Shown here: positions 25,311 through 34,628 of the stretch, piece by piece | Layout of the letters: the number at the start of each line of letters is the position of its first letter | Position numbering within the stretch: the first letter of the stretch is position 1 | From: Bradyrhizobium sp. SRL28 | Lineage (GTDB): Bacteria > Pseudomonadota > Alphaproteobacteria > Rhizobiales > Xanthobacteraceae | DNA length: 64,000 bases | Assembly: GCF_018596315.1 (NCBI RefSeq) | Contig: NZ_JAHEAG010000002.1 | Coordinates: forward strand, 62,001-126,000 | Direction of reading: 5' to 3' | Program-made: the position numbers and the translations under genes | The notes under the pieces: generated by a model | Database searches by the model: none | Told to the model about the DNA's origin: nothing | What the model saw: the letters and a program-made list of their open reading frames with translations, nothing else

Positions 25311-27041
25311 TCACTTCTTCTTCAAAACGCTTTGCGGATTGAGGTTGCCGATGCGGCCGCTCTCGGAGCCGGCCGCCGGATCGATCACGGCATTGATGAG
25401 CGTCGGCTTGCCGGAATCCATCGCGGCGTTGACGGCGCGCTTCAGCTCGTCGGGCGAGGTGGCGTTGATGCCGACGCCGCCGAAGGCTTCCATCATCTTG
25501 TCGTAGCGCGAGCCCTTGACGAATACCGTCGTCGCCGGGTCCGAACCGCCCGCATTGACGTCGGTGCCGCGATAGATGCCGTCATTGTTGAAGATGACGA
25601 TGCAGATCGGAAGCTGGTAGCGGCAGATGGTCTCGATCTCCATGCCGGAGAAACCGAAGGCCGAGTCACCCTCGATCGCGAGCACCGGCTTGCCGGTTTC
25701 GACGGCGGCCGCGATCGAATAGCCCATGCCGATGCCCATCACGCCCCAGGTGCCGACGTCGAGGCGCTTGCGCGGCTTGTACATGTCGATGACGCCGCGG
25801 GCGAGGTCGAGCGTGTTGGCGCCTTCGTTGACGAGGATGGCGTCGGGGCGCTCCTTGATGATGGTGCGCAGTGCGCCGAGCGCGCCGTGATAATCCATCG
25901 GCGAGGCGTTGCTCATCAGCTTCGGCGCCATCTTGGCGACGTTGTCGTCACGCTTCTTGTTGACGGTATTGACCCAGTCGGCCGGCGCGGCGGACCAGCT
26001 GCCGCCCATGCCCTCGAGCAGCGCGGAGACGCAGGAGCCGATATCGCCGACCACGGGAGCCACGATCTCGACGTTGGAATCCATTTCCTTCGGCTCGATG
26101 TCGATCTGGATGAATTTCTTCGGGGCGTCGCCCCAGGTCTTGCCCTTGCCGTGCGACAGCAGCCAGTTGAGGCGGGCGCCGATCAGCATGACGACGTCGG
26201 CGTCCTTCAGCACGGTGGAGCGCGCAGCTCCCGCCGATTGCGCATGCGTGTCGGGCAGCAGGCCCTTGGCCATGCTCATCTGCAGGAACGGTGCGCCGGT
26301 CTTTTCCACGAAGGCGCGGATCTCGTCGTCGGCCTGCGCATAGGCCGCACCCTTGCCGAGAATGATGAGGGGGCGTTTCGCACCCTTGAGCACGTCGAGC
26401 GCGCGTTTGACGGCTGACGGGGCAGGGATCTGGGCGGGCGCTGCGTCGATCACCTTCACCAGCGACTTCGCGCCGGCAGCCGCGTCCATCACCTGGCCGA
26501 AAAGTTTTGCCGGCAGGTCGAGATAAACGCCGCCCGGGCGGCCCGAGACGGCGGCACGGATCGCGCGCGCCAGGCCGATGCCGATGTCGGCGGCGTGCAG
26601 GACGCGGAAGGCCGCCTTGCAGAGCGGCTTGGCGATCGCAAGCTGGTCCATCTCCTCATAGTCGCCCTGCTGCAGGTCGACGATCTCGCGCTCGGAGGAG
26701 CCCGAAATCAGGATCATCGGGAAGCAGTTGGTGGTGGCGTGGGCCAGCGCCGTGAGGCCGTTGAGAAAGCCGGGCGCCGAAACGGTGAGGCAGACGCCCG
26801 GTTTCTTGGTCAGGTAGCCGGCAATGGAAGCGGCGTAGCCGGCATTCTGCTCGTGGCGGAACGAGAGCACGCGAATGCCCTCGGCCTGCATCATGCGTCC
26901 AAGATCCGTGATCGGGATGCCCGGCACACCATAGATGGTGTTGATGCCGTTGAGCTTGAGTGCGTCGATGACGAGATGGAAGCCATCCGTCAGCTCTTGC
27001 TCGGTGCCCGGTGCTTCGGACTTGGTCGCGGTATTCAGCAT
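25311..27041 (-). CDS. oxc: Oxalyl-CoA decarboxylase
   Basis: A 576-residue thiamine diphosphate enzyme that decarboxylates oxalyl-CoA to formyl-CoA, closing the cycle with Frc. The PYR-domain Glu64 lies in [12 protein letters not shown], and the Mg-diphosphate motif runs from [11 protein letters not shown] to [10 protein letters not shown] near residues 460-490. The length and the segment [21 protein letters not shown] match Oxc proteins rather than acetolactate synthase. The GGGAG ribosome-binding site is eight bases upstream. It begins 65 bases after the GntR gene and probably shares its transcript. Confidence 0.95.
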   Translation of the reverse strand: MLNTATKSEAPGTEQELTDGFHLVIDALKLNGINTIYGVPGIPITDLGRMMQAEGIRVLSFRHEQNAGYAASIAGYLTKKPGVCLTVSAPGFLNGLTALAHATTNCFPMILISGSSEREIVDLQQGDYEEMDQLAIAKPLCKAAFRVLHAADIGIGLARAIRAAVSGRPGGVYLDLPAKLFGQVMDAAAGAKSLVKVIDAAPAQIPAPSAVKRALDVLKGAKRPLIILGKGAAYAQADDEIRAFVEKTGAPFLQMSMAKGLLPDTHAQSAGAARSTVLKDADVVMLIGARLNWLLSHGKGKTWGDAPKKFIQIDIEPKEMDSNVEIVAPVVGDIGSCVSALLEGMGGSWSAAPADWVNTVNKKRDDNVAKMAPKLMSNASPMDYHGALGALRTIIKERPDAILVNEGANTLDLARGVIDMYKPRKRLDVGTWGVMGIGMGYSIAAAVETGKPVLAIEGDSAFGFSGMEIETICRYQLPICIVIFNNDGIYRGTDVNAGGSDPATTVFVKGSRYDKMMEAFGGVGINATSPDELKRAVNAAMDSGKPTLINAVIDPAAGSESGRIGNLNPQSVLKKK

Positions 27042-27106
27042 GGGCTCATCTCCCTGATCGTTCTGGTTCGGACGATTTTTCGTCGTCTTCTGGTGCGAAG
27101 GTACGT

Positions 27107-27838
27107 CTAGTTAAACAGTTCCTGTCCGTGCGCTTCGACGTAGGCGGCAAGGCCCAGCGTGTGGTCGCGCGCACGTTTCTCGGCGAGTTCGGTGTCGCGT
27201 GCTTCCAGCGCCTCGATGATCGCCAGATGCTCGGGCAGGGAGGTCGCGGTGCGGTCCTTCCGTCCGATGGTCAATTGCCGGTAGCCGCGCACATGCAGCA
27301 GGATGTCGTTGGTCATATCCACCAGCACGGGCGACTCGGACAGCGAGATCAGCGCCTGATGGAACGCGATATTGGCCTTGGAGTATTCCTCGACATGATC
27401 CTGCGGCAGGCGATCCTTGCCAAAATCCTTGAAGAAATCACGCAGCGCCGTGATGTCCTTCTTGCGCGCGGTGGTCGTGATCAGGCGTGCGGCCATGCTT
27501 TCGAGCGCGGCCCAGGCGCGGATCATGTCGACGATCTCGAGCTTGGTGCGGCGGACCACCACGATGCCGCGGCGCGGCACGGTTTTGACGAAGCCGTCCT
27601 GTTCCAGCATCGCGATGGCTTCGCGAATAGGGGTGCGGCTGACGCCGAGGCGTTCGGACAGCGCGCGCTCGTCGAGCATCACCTGCTCGGGCGTCGCATA
27701 GATGTCCATCTTGAGAATAGCTTCCTTCAAGGCCTCGTAGGCCTTGTTCTTGAAGCTCGTCTCGGGTGCAATCCGGACGATTGCAATATCTGCCTCAGCC
27801 ATGACAGGCGGCGCCTTGGTTTGTTTTCGTTCGGGCAC
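27107..27838 (-). CDS. GntR-family regulator with FCD domain, probable oxalate regulator
   Basis: A 243-residue repressor-type protein. The winged helix is at about residues 30-95 ([30 protein letters not shown], with the family hallmark SRTPIREA), followed by an all-helical FCD ligand domain with Asp and His metal ligands around residues 115-215. The GTG at 27838 follows GGAGGAG; the ATG 14 codons in is an alternative. It heads the oxc-frc transcript and has a 17-bp palindrome 59 bases upstream, which suggests self-control. Ligand not known, perhaps oxalate, oxalyl-CoA or glyoxylate. Confidence 0.88.
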   Translation of the reverse strand: MPERKQTKAPPVMAEADIAIVRIAPETSFKNKAYEALKEAILKMDIYATPEQVMLDERALSERLGVSRTPIREAIAMLEQDGFVKTVPRRGIVVVRRTKLEIVDMIRAWAALESMAARLITTTARKKDITALRDFFKDFGKDRLPQDHVEEYSKANIAFHQALISLSESPVLVDMTNDILLHVRGYRQLTIGRKDRTATSLPEHLAIIEALEARDTELAEKRARDHTLGLAAYVEAHGQELFN

Positions 27839-27896
27839 GACTCGTCTCCTCCCTGTTGGAGACGTCTTCTTAGCAGAAGAAATGCTCGAATATTTT

Positions 27897-27913
27897 TGGC
27901 ATACCAAATACCA
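27897..27913 (-). promoter_or_regulatory. Putative GntR operator, regulator-oxc-frc operon
   Basis: TGGCAT-ACCAA-ATACCA, fully matching TGGYAT-N5-ATRCCA, 59-75 bases before the GntR start codon in the intergenic region shared with the divergent acyl-CoA ligase gene. Confidence 0.65.
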
Positions 27914-27977
27914 GAATGTCAAGATGCCTATGTTTTCGATGTTTCTGCGCGATACTTTGACTTGACAATCTGATCTC

Positions 27978-27994
27978 TGGCATACCAAATGCCA
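27978..27994 (+). promoter_or_regulatory. Putative GntR operator and promoter, acyl-CoA ligase gene
   Basis: TGGCAT-ACCAA-ATGCCA is a perfect six-base inverted repeat, 26-42 bases before the ligase start. A TTGACA box at 27962-27967 lies just upstream, so the operator would cover the -10 region if the promoter has a normal spacer. Confidence 0.65.
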
Positions 27995-28019
27995 TAAAAT
28001 TAGCCCCAGGAGGAAGCCA

Positions 28020-30185
28020 ATGTCAAATTCTGCAGATGCGGCCCGCAAGATCGTCGAGCCCAGCGCCAAAGAGGCTGTCCGCCAGGTGCTCAATACGGTG
28101 AAGGCTGAAAAGCGCACCAGCCTCACCGCGCCGGAAGGCAAGGTGGTTTGCGACGCCTACGGCATCCCGGTTCCCCAAGAAGGTGTGGCGAAGTCCGCCG
28201 CCGAGGCGGCCAAGCTCGCAACGGGCATGGGCTTCCCAGTTGTGATGAAGATCGTCTCGCCGGACATTCTCCACAAGACCGAAGCCGGCGGCGTCGTGGT
28301 CGGCGTCAAGACCGCGGCTGATGCGGAAAAGACCTACGAGACCATCCTCGCCAACGCCAAGAAGTATAAGGCTGACGCCAAGATCGAGGGCATCCAGGTC
28401 CAGCAGATGCTGGCCGGCGGCACCGAGGTCATCGTCGGCTCCATCACCGACGGCTCGTTCGGCAAGCTGGTGGCGTTCGGCCTCGGCGGCGTGCTGGTCG
28501 AGATTCTCAAGGACATCACTTTCCGCCTGGCGCCCGCGACCAAGGACGACGCGCTGTCGATGCTCGACGGCATCCAGGCCCATGACATGCTGAAGGGCGT
28601 GCGCGGCGGCGATCCGGTCTCTCGCGAGGCGCTCGCCGACATCATTGTCAAAGTGTCGCAGCTCGTCAGCGACTTCCCCGAAATCGTCGAACTCGACCTC
28701 AATCCCGTATTCGCCACCAAGAAGGACGCGATCGCCGCCGACGTGCGCATCGTCGTCGACTTCGATTACAAGCCGCGCCCGGCGCCGCGCCCGACCGAAG
28801 AAATCGTTGCCGCGATGAACCGCATCATGCAGCCGGTGGGTGTGGCCGTGATCGGCGCCTCCGCCGAGGACGGCAAGATCGGCAACTCCGTGATGAAGAA
28901 CCTGATAAATGGCGGCTATAAAGGCGAGATCTATCCGATCCACCCGAAGGCCGCCGAGATCCTGGGCTACAAGGCCTACAAGAGCGTCAAGGACGTGCCC
29001 GGCGTGATCGACACGGCGGTGTTTGCGATCCCCGCGAAGTTCGTCGCAGGCGCACTGGCCGAATGCGGCGAGAAGAAAATTCCAGGCGCCGTTCTGATTC
29101 CGTCGGGCTTTGCCGAAGCGGGCGCCCCCGAATTGCAGGCAGAAATCGTCGAGGTCGGCAAGAAGTACAACATCCGCCTGATGGGGCCGAACATCTACGG
29201 CTTCTATTATACGCCGGCCAATCTCTGCGCCACGTTCTGCACCGCCTATGACGTCAAGGGTTCGGCGGCGCTGTCGTCGCAGTCCGGCGGCATCGGCATG
29301 GCGATCATCGGCTTCTCGCGCTCCGCCAAGATGGGCGTCTCCGCGATCGTCGGCCTCGGCAACAAGTCCGACATCGACGAAGACGATCTGCTCGCCTTCT
29401 TCGAGCAGGACCCGAACACCGCGATCATCGCGCAGCACTGCGAAGACCTGAAAGACGGCCGTGCCTTCGCGGAGGCCGCCAAGCGCGTCTCCAAGAAGAA
29501 GCCGGTGGTGGTGCTGAAGGCGGGCCGCACTTCCGCGGGCGCCAAGGCTGCCTCGTCGCATACCGGCGCGCTTGCCGGCAACGACAAGATCTACGAGGAC
29601 GTGTTCGCCCAGTCCGGCGTGATCCGCGCCCGCAGCTTGCGGCAATTGCTCGAATTCGCGCGCGGCGTGCCGGTGCTGCCGACGCCGAAGGGTGAGAACA
29701 TCCTGATCATCACAGGCGCGGGCGGCTCCGGCGTGTTGCTCTCGGACTCGGTTGTGGATAACGGCCTGTCGCTGATGACGATGCCGCCGGACCTCGACGC
29801 CGCGTTCCGCAAGTTCATTCCGCCGTTCGGCGCGGCCGGAAATCCGGTTGATATCACCGGCGGCGAGCCGCCGATCACCTATGTCAACACGGTCAAGCTT
29901 GGCCTGTCGGACGAGCGGATTCATTCGCTGATCCTCGGCTACTGGCACACGATCGTGACGCCGCCGATGGTGTTCGCCCGCAACATGGTCGAGGTGAAGA
30001 AGGAGATGGAGGCGAAGGGCTTCGTGAAGCCGATCGTCGCCTCGCTCGCCGGCGACGTCGAGGTCGAGGAAGCCGCCGAATATCTCTACCAGAACGGCAT
30101 CCCGGCCTATGCCTATTCGACCGAACTGCCGGTCGAGGTGCTGGGCGCCAAGTACAAGTGGGCGCGCGGCGCGGGCCTGCTCTGA
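28020..30185 (+). CDS. ADP-forming acyl-CoA ligase (acetate-CoA ligase family), ATP-grasp first
   Basis: A 721-residue ligase that should make an acyl-CoA from acid, CoA and ATP through a phosphohistidine. An ATP-grasp domain comes first (about 25-245, GFPVVMKIVSPDILHKTEAGGVVVG), then a CoA-binding Rossmann domain (about 275-370, GVAVIGASAEDGKIGNS) and a ligase domain (about 395-560) with the SHTGALAG motif expected to carry the phosphohistidine. AGGAGG precedes the ATG. It is transcribed divergently from the oxalate regulator and shares its operators, so oxalate or formate is a likely substrate; this is inference. Confidence 0.85.
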   Translation: MSNSADAARKIVEPSAKEAVRQVLNTVKAEKRTSLTAPEGKVVCDAYGIPVPQEGVAKSAAEAAKLATGMGFPVVMKIVSPDILHKTEAGGVVVGVKTAADAEKTYETILANAKKYKADAKIEGIQVQQMLAGGTEVIVGSITDGSFGKLVAFGLGGVLVEILKDITFRLAPATKDDALSMLDGIQAHDMLKGVRGGDPVSREALADIIVKVSQLVSDFPEIVELDLNPVFATKKDAIAADVRIVVDFDYKPRPAPRPTEEIVAAMNRIMQPVGVAVIGASAEDGKIGNSVMKNLINGGYKGEIYPIHPKAAEILGYKAYKSVKDVPGVIDTAVFAIPAKFVAGALAECGEKKIPGAVLIPSGFAEAGAPELQAEIVEVGKKYNIRLMGPNIYGFYYTPANLCATFCTAYDVKGSAALSSQSGGIGMAIIGFSRSAKMGVSAIVGLGNKSDIDEDDLLAFFEQDPNTAIIAQHCEDLKDGRAFAEAAKRVSKKKPVVVLKAGRTSAGAKAASSHTGALAGNDKIYEDVFAQSGVIRARSLRQLLEFARGVPVLPTPKGENILIITGAGGSGVLLSDSVVDNGLSLMTMPPDLDAAFRKFIPPFGAAGNPVDITGGEPPITYVNTVKLGLSDERIHSLILGYWHTIVTPPMVFARNMVEVKKEMEAKGFVKPIVASLAGDVEVEEAAEYLYQNGIPAYAYSTELPVEVLGAKYKWARGAGLL

Positions 30186-30197
30186 GCTGAACGACCC

Positions 30198-30225
30198 ATG
30201 CCGCTTCGGTTCGCCGAGGCGGCAT
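30198..30225 (+). terminator. Terminator of the acyl-CoA ligase gene
   Basis: ATGCCGCTTCGG pairs with CCGAGGCGGCAT with one wobble pair, followed by TTTTCTTTT. It starts 12 bases after the stop. Confidence 0.88.
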
Positions 30226-30306
30226 TTTCTTTTGACGCTCGACAAGAAGCGAAATTGCCAGGAATTCAGCGGCTCACGGTCTGATACCCGATAGAGGCAG
30301 GTCGCG

Positions 30307-31155
30307 ATGAAGCGAAACGTGATCCGGCGTAAACCGGTCGAGCCGAAATCCGGCGCCGACAATGATTCCGATGCCAGGGATGGCGGCGTCCAGTCGGTCG
30401 ACCGCGCGCTCTCCATCATCGAAGTGCTGGCCGAAGACGACGAAGGCTATCGGCTGACCGATCTCGCCGTCCGCACCGGGCTCTCGACCTCGACCGTGCA
30501 CCGCCTGCTGGCGACGCTGGAGAAACGCCGCTTCGTCCAGTTCGACCGCACCGAATCGAAATGGCATGTCGGCGCGCAGAGCTTTGCGGTCGGCGCCACC
30601 TTCACCCGCCGCCGCAATTTTACGGCGCAGGCGATGCCGTATTTGCGCAAGCTGCGGGATCTGACCCGTGAAACTGCCAATCTCGCCGTGGTCGATGACG
30701 AATCCATCATCGTCCTGACCCGCATGGAAAGCCGCGAGATCATGCGCTCGCTGACCAAGGTCGGTGGCCGCGTCGCCATGGTAGCTTCCGGCGTCGGCAA
30801 GGCCGTGCTCGCCACCTACTCCGATGCTGACGTCAACGCCATCATCCGCCGCCAGGGCATGCCGCGTCTGACGGAGAAGTCGATCGTGCGGCCGGGCGAG
30901 CTGTTCCGGGAGCTCGAGGTGATCCGACGCCAGGGCTATGCGGTCGACGATGAGGAGGCGCGCATGGGGCTGCGCTGCGTTGCCGCCGTCGTCTACAGCG
31001 ACTGCAGCGAGCCGCTGGCGGCAATTTCCGTCTCTGGCATGACCTCGCGCGTCACCGAGGACCGTGTGCCCGAGATCGGAAAAATCGTGCGCGACGTCGC
31101 GGCCGAGCTGACGGTCGCGCTCGGCGGCGTGATGCCTGCGGCGAAATCTTCCTGA
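30307..31155 (+). CDS. IclR-family transcriptional regulator
   Basis: A 282-residue regulator with a winged helix at about 30-95 (RLTDLAVRTGLSTSTVHRLL) and an effector-binding GAF-like domain after residue 105 (TANLAVVDDESIIVLTRMES, GKAVLATYSD, and the Cys-bearing strand near 240). The final helix reads IVRDVAAELTVALGGVM. It stands alone after the acyl-CoA ligase terminator. Its last 45 codons have three detached relatives elsewhere in the window (34182, 41242, 45247), which is odd. Confidence 0.9.
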   Translation: MKRNVIRRKPVEPKSGADNDSDARDGGVQSVDRALSIIEVLAEDDEGYRLTDLAVRTGLSTSTVHRLLATLEKRRFVQFDRTESKWHVGAQSFAVGATFTRRRNFTAQAMPYLRKLRDLTRETANLAVVDDESIIVLTRMESREIMRSLTKVGGRVAMVASGVGKAVLATYSDADVNAIIRRQGMPRLTEKSIVRPGELFRELEVIRRQGYAVDDEEARMGLRCVAAVVYSDCSEPLAAISVSGMTSRVTEDRVPEIGKIVRDVAAELTVALGGVMPAAKSS

Positions 31156-31258
31156 GCGGAGTATTCGGTTGTCATTGCGGGCCGCATGCTGGCCGAGGGC
31201 GCGGACTCATGCTTCGCGTTTAGCTGGGCCAGCTATGGTGGGCGCCAACTGCAAAGAA

Positions 31259-31276
31259 AGCCGCCCAAAGGCGGCT
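31259..31276 (-). terminator. Terminator of the first PEP-CTERM gene
   Basis: AGCCGCC and GGCGGCT pair around CAAA, followed on the minus strand by TTTCTTT. It lies about 20 bases after the stop at 31298. Confidence 0.75.
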
Positions 31277-31297
31277 CTCTAATTCGGCACGCTTGGC

Positions 31298-31840
31298 TCA
31301 GGCGGCCATCAAGGCTGGCTTCGACTTCCGGCGATAGGCCATGAACCCAACACCAGCAAAGCCGAGGATCATCATGGCCCATGTGGCGGGTTCGGGAACG
31401 GCCGAAGCGATCCCGCTGAGTTGATAACTAGAGAACGCCGACGTACCCACACCGGCAACCCAACCCAAGCTAGTTTGTGCTGTCACGGATGTATCAAGGA
31501 AATCGAAACCACTTAGGGTCTGTCCCGGCGCGAGGTTGGTTGGAGTAGACAAGTTACTAAGGACCGCGTTGTTTCCGATAAAACAACATGGAGACCAGCC
31601 CACTGGAGCTGAATCAAAAAAGCCACTGGGCGACACTCCAACGCCAAAATAATATACAAAATCATATCCTGGGTTCGTATTGGGAATGTTGTTTGTGACT
31701 GTAAAATCATAAACCCAATTACCAGACGAACCGGAGATAGTGTAGCTGACGTCCAAATTCGACGCTCTCGCCGTGGTGAAGTTAGATAAAATAAATGAAA
31801 GTGCCAAAGTAAGTATCGCAGCAACCGATTTGTGCTTCAT
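31298..31840 (-). CDS. PEPxxWA-CTERM exported protein 1
   Basis: A 180-residue protein with a signal peptide (cleavage near ARAS), a body rich in Ser, Thr, Gly and Asn, and a C-terminal sorting tail: VPEPATWA, a hydrophobic helix [16 protein letters not shown] and a basic end. Such tails are recognised by exosortase, which cuts near the PEP motif and fixes the protein at the surface. No exosortase gene lies in the window. The ATG at 31840 follows GGTGGGG. The tail is almost identical to that of its neighbour, while the bodies differ. Confidence 0.88.
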   Translation of the reverse strand: MKHKSVAAILTLALSFILSNFTTARASNLDVSYTISGSSGNWVYDFTVTNNIPNTNPGYDFVYYFGVGVSPSGFFDSAPVGWSPCCFIGNNAVLSNLSTPTNLAPGQTLSGFDFLDTSVTAQTSLGWVAGVGTSAFSSYQLSGIASAVPEPATWAMMILGFAGVGFMAYRRKSKPALMAA

Positions 31841-31930
31841 ATGATCCCCACCCAATTTGGCCGACTCGACGAAAACGCTATTATCAATGATTTGAACGCG
31901 GCTTCTCAATCCAAACCCGATCAAGGTAAA

Positions 31931-32536
31931 TCAGGCGGCCATCAACGCGGGCTTCGACTTCCGGCGATAGGCCATGAAACCAACGCCAGCAAAGCCGAGG
32001 ATCATCATGGCCCAGGTGGACGGCTCGGGGACTGCGCCCGCCACGGCTACAGTCGCTATCTCAACGTTTCCGTTCATTATCAGTGAGGTCGAACCGCCAC
32101 CTCCGAGCACCGAGATCGTAAGAGCCGATGGGTTCCCGGAGCAATTACCTGGCGCGCCGTTAAAGCACAGAAAGCTGTTGCCCTGAAATATGAGGTAGGG
32201 AGTGTTGGTGGTCGCACTGAAGTCAAAGAACAGGCTCGTCAAAGTCGCGGTGAAAGCTGTTGAAAGCGCCGCCCCATCCGTTCCGAATTGAACGTAATTG
32301 GCCCCGCTCAGGGGACCCAGAATGGTATCTGATACAGAGGTGGGGCTAGTAACCGTGATGTTGAAGTCGATGATGTTGCTGGTTTGTAGAACGCCAATTT
32401 GCCCGTCGGTGGTTATTGTGCCGACAGCCGTGGGACCAAGGCTAAGATCGTAAGTGATGTTAGCCGAGGCGTCATCGCTACAGGCGGCAAATGAAACCAA
32501 CGCCAACGCAAGAAATCCAACAGATTTGAAATTCAT
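31931..32536 (-). CDS. PEPxxWA-CTERM exported protein 2
   Basis: A 201-residue protein with a signal peptide ([19 protein letters not shown]), a low-complexity beta-rich body, and the tail VPEPSTWA plus [16 protein letters not shown]. The body segment [24 protein letters not shown] resembles a remnant at 33881. GGGG lies six bases before the ATG. Roles of these proteins are generally unknown; surface or extracellular matrix functions are proposed for the class. The conserved tail extends at nucleotide level to the neighbouring gene, suggesting a duplication or gene conversion. Confidence 0.88.
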   Translation of the reverse strand: MNFKSVGFLALALVSFAACSDDASANITYDLSLGPTAVGTITTDGQIGVLQTSNIIDFNITVTSPTSVSDTILGPLSGANYVQFGTDGAALSTAFTATLTSLFFDFSATTNTPYLIFQGNSFLCFNGAPGNCSGNPSALTISVLGGGGSTSLIMNGNVEIATVAVAGAVPEPSTWAMMILGFAGVGFMAYRRKSKPALMAA

Positions 32537-32653
32537 TTCGTACCCCAAACAGTTGCAATTAAACACTGAACCGTTTGACGATGATGCCGCAGGCCAGGCG
32601 ACAGGTCTTGACCCAAACGGGCTATCGGCCTCGATTTAGTCAGTCGGCGACGG

Positions 32654-33748
32654 CTATTTTCCCGGAAATCTTGTAGCCGCCAGAAGCCCCACCAATTGAG
32701 CCTGGCGGCCAGTGCCTGTCTTGGCAAAAACGGACTTGAGTTGATTGCGTATCGTCTCCCGCGAGAGCTTCAGTTCAGCAGCCACATCATCGATGGTCTT
32801 TCCCGATATAATTCCCTGAGCCACTTTCACTTCGGCCGGACTGAGGTCGAATAGCCCATTCAAGACGTCCTCGGTTGGCGCCGTCGGCGCATGCAACGGG
32901 GTAATAACGAGGATCGTGAATGCTCGTGAAAAGATGTCATGGGCGGCACCTTTGATGGGGATCAAATGTGCAATCAGCGCCGGTTGATCAAGTATTGCCG
33001 GAATGGGGATAGATTTTACTTCGGAATTGTCTCGCGTCTCTGCAAGCCGGACGAGTGACTGTTTCATCAAAACGTCGGAAGCGGAATTCTTGATGGATAT
33101 TTCGTCGAATGCTCCGGTCGTGATTTGCTCTCCGAGCAATTGGAGCAAATCGTTCATTGCGAGCACTTGGCCATTTTTCCGAAGCGCGGCTGCGGGCAGG
33201 CCGATCTGTTTGAGCGTCTCGACCATTGAGCGGGCGCGCTCCATGCGCAATCGAGAGGACATCAGGCCGGCGCGAGCTAGATGGGGGCGAAGAGGATCGA
33301 GCCGGCCGCAGAGTTCTTTCTCTATCGGTCCTTTCGCGTAGCGACGTTCCAGATTGAACACCAGGAGGTCACCGCTAGGCACCGGAATGATGGTGCCGAT
33401 CGCCCAGCCTCCGCCATTTGGTCGCAGAAGCTCTGTATAGAAAGGGTGGGCGTCCATTTCTTCGACGGAGATCACGTCGCAATCCGTGACAAAGCCCGGA
33501 TACTTGATTTTTGCGAGCCGTTCCGCCCGGATGTTTTGCTTGGTCCAACCGTCCCTTACGAAGATGTGCATCACATCTCTGTATTGTTCGGTCACGATGT
33601 GTCTGACTTCTTGCTGCGCATCCATCGAAAACAGGGTGCCGCCATAGCACCCCGCTATTGCCGATATTCTCTCGAGAATGCTTGGCCAGTTTTCGGGAAT
33701 GATGGCAGCTTCGTAGATCAGGTCTATTAGCTCGTGGTCGTCTGCCAT
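32654..33748 (-). CDS. LuxR-type HTH transcriptional regulator
   Basis: A 364-residue regulator with a C-terminal LuxR/FixJ winged helix (about 300-360: LSPAEVKVAQGIISGKTIDDVAAEL and LSRETIRNQLKSVFAKTG, shortened). The first 290 residues look like a PAS or GAF-like sensing region without an acyl-homoserine-lactone motif, so it is not a clear quorum sensor. It lies just upstream of the two PEP-CTERM genes on the same strand with a gap of 117 bases, and may control them. Confidence 0.85.
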   Translation of the reverse strand: MADDHELIDLIYEAAIIPENWPSILERISAIAGCYGGTLFSMDAQQEVRHIVTEQYRDVMHIFVRDGWTKQNIRAERLAKIKYPGFVTDCDVISVEEMDAHPFYTELLRPNGGGWAIGTIIPVPSGDLLVFNLERRYAKGPIEKELCGRLDPLRPHLARAGLMSSRLRMERARSMVETLKQIGLPAAALRKNGQVLAMNDLLQLLGEQITTGAFDEISIKNSASDVLMKQSLVRLAETRDNSEVKSIPIPAILDQPALIAHLIPIKGAAHDIFSRAFTILVITPLHAPTAPTEDVLNGLFDLSPAEVKVAQGIISGKTIDDVAAELKLSRETIRNQLKSVFAKTGTGRQAQLVGLLAATRFPGK

Positions 33749-33880
33749 TGTCCCTCATGGAAGTTCGCTCGCCGAAATGGTGATGTGAAACTCTTCGCTT
33801 GGATCGGGTGAAGCCGTTGAAATAGGAGTGAGGTCGCTGCCGTTGACTCGAAATTTGAGTTGGAGCCACCGGGTGCTCCC

Positions 33881-34063
33881 TTAAATAAATGTCTGAAAGT
33901 CGCCGCCGTCGGTCACCAAAAAATTGCAGCTTCCCAAAATGCCGCCGTGACCATCGGTTGTGATTTGTCCTGTGACGATGCGCGTTCCGGAGTTGAGGTC
34001 GATATTGTACGCATCTTCGACGCAGTCGCCTGACGAGGCAATGCCTGGATCAGTACAAATCAA
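33881..34063 (-). pseudogene. Fragment related to the PEP-CTERM proteins
   Basis: A 60-residue frame whose end, GTRIVTGQITTDGHGGILGS, resembles [13 protein letters not shown] in the PEP-CTERM protein at 31931 and similar secreted proteins. There is no signal peptide and no C-terminal tail. It is probably the remains of a third copy. Confidence 0.35.
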
Positions 34064-34131
34064 TGCTTTGCGCCTATAAAATCATCATATTGGTGGCCCG
34101 CGTTGAATTCTTAGCAGGACCGTGGGCGGAT

Positions 34132-34154
34132 TGAAGCCGAAGTCGTAATCCGCC
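34132..34154. repeat. Half copy of the GTAGGGCGG-type repeat
   Basis: GTGGGCGGATTGAAGCCGAA followed by GTAATCCGCC matches one half of the repeats at 1071, 2254 and 5456 with small insertions. It ends 28 bases before the IclR tail fragment. Confidence 0.6.
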
Positions 34155-34181
34155 ATTCCGGCTGCCGCACGGTCAAGGTCG

Positions 34182-34325
34182 GCTGCTGAAATCTCCGCTT
34201 CCGGCCTGACCAGCGGCCTGACCGACGAGCGGCTGGCCGTGCTCGGCCAGACCGTGCGCGACGTCGCGGCCGAGCTGACGGTCGCGCTCGGTGGCGTGAT
34301 GCCCGAGGCGAAACCGCTCACATGA
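34182..34325 (+). pseudogene. Detached IclR C-terminal coding segment, copy B
   Basis: An open stretch of 47 codons and a stop, without a start codon, reading AAEISASGLTSGLTDERLAV and then LGQTVRDVAAELTVALGG. It aligns along its whole length with the end of the IclR regulator at 30307. No HTH or effector domain precedes it. It is clearly a 3' gene fragment. Confidence 0.75.
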
Positions 34326-34370
34326 AGAGCGTCGGCTCAGATCTTCGCTGTACTCGAATGGTGAGCGCTG

Positions 34371-34628
34371 TCAGCGCCTGCCGACTCGATTGACGGGACC
34401 GCCACGATTCATCGGTACTCCACGCCGCACTCCAACACCTACGGCGCCGACGCCGGGGGTTACCACGGCTCGCGCGACGGGCCGCGGCCGCAGCACCACG
34501 CCGGGCCTTACGACGCACCCGGCAGGATACGAAACGTATTGGCAGTAAACGACGGCACTGGCCTGTTCAGTGCTTGCGGCCACGAACCCAGCTGTCAGCA
34601 GCGCCGACAACGTGATCGAAAGCTTCAT
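34371..34628 (-). CDS. Small exported Val/Arg/Gly-rich protein
   Basis: An 85-residue protein with a signal peptide (MKLSITLSALLTAGFVAAST, cleavage near ASA), two cysteines (YCQYVSYPAGCVV) and a repetitive tail of RPRPVARAVV and GVGVRRGVP type. GGAGGACGCCAA stands before the ATG at 34628. Small secreted proteins of this composition are common in Bradyrhizobium and have no known function. Confidence 0.75.
   Translation of the reverse strand: MKLSITLSALLTAGFVAASTEQASAVVYCQYVSYPAGCVVRPGVVLRPRPVARAVVTPGVGAVGVGVRRGVPMNRGGPVNRVGRR

Noticed and set aside
24072..26417. A 781-codon open frame on the plus strand opposite frc and oxc
   Set aside because: It is the antisense shadow of two certain genes in GC-rich DNA; its composition (His, Arg, Asp, Leu runs) matches no fold and it has no ribosome-binding site.
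28023..30419. A 798-codon open frame antisense to the acyl-CoA ligase gene
   Set aside because: Same artefact of third-position GC; the ligase gene on the other strand has full domain evidence.
32654..33748. Quorum-sensing LuxR receptor
   Set aside because: The C-terminal HTH is LuxR-like, but no acyl-homoserine-lactone-binding residues were recognised and there is no luxI-type gene.
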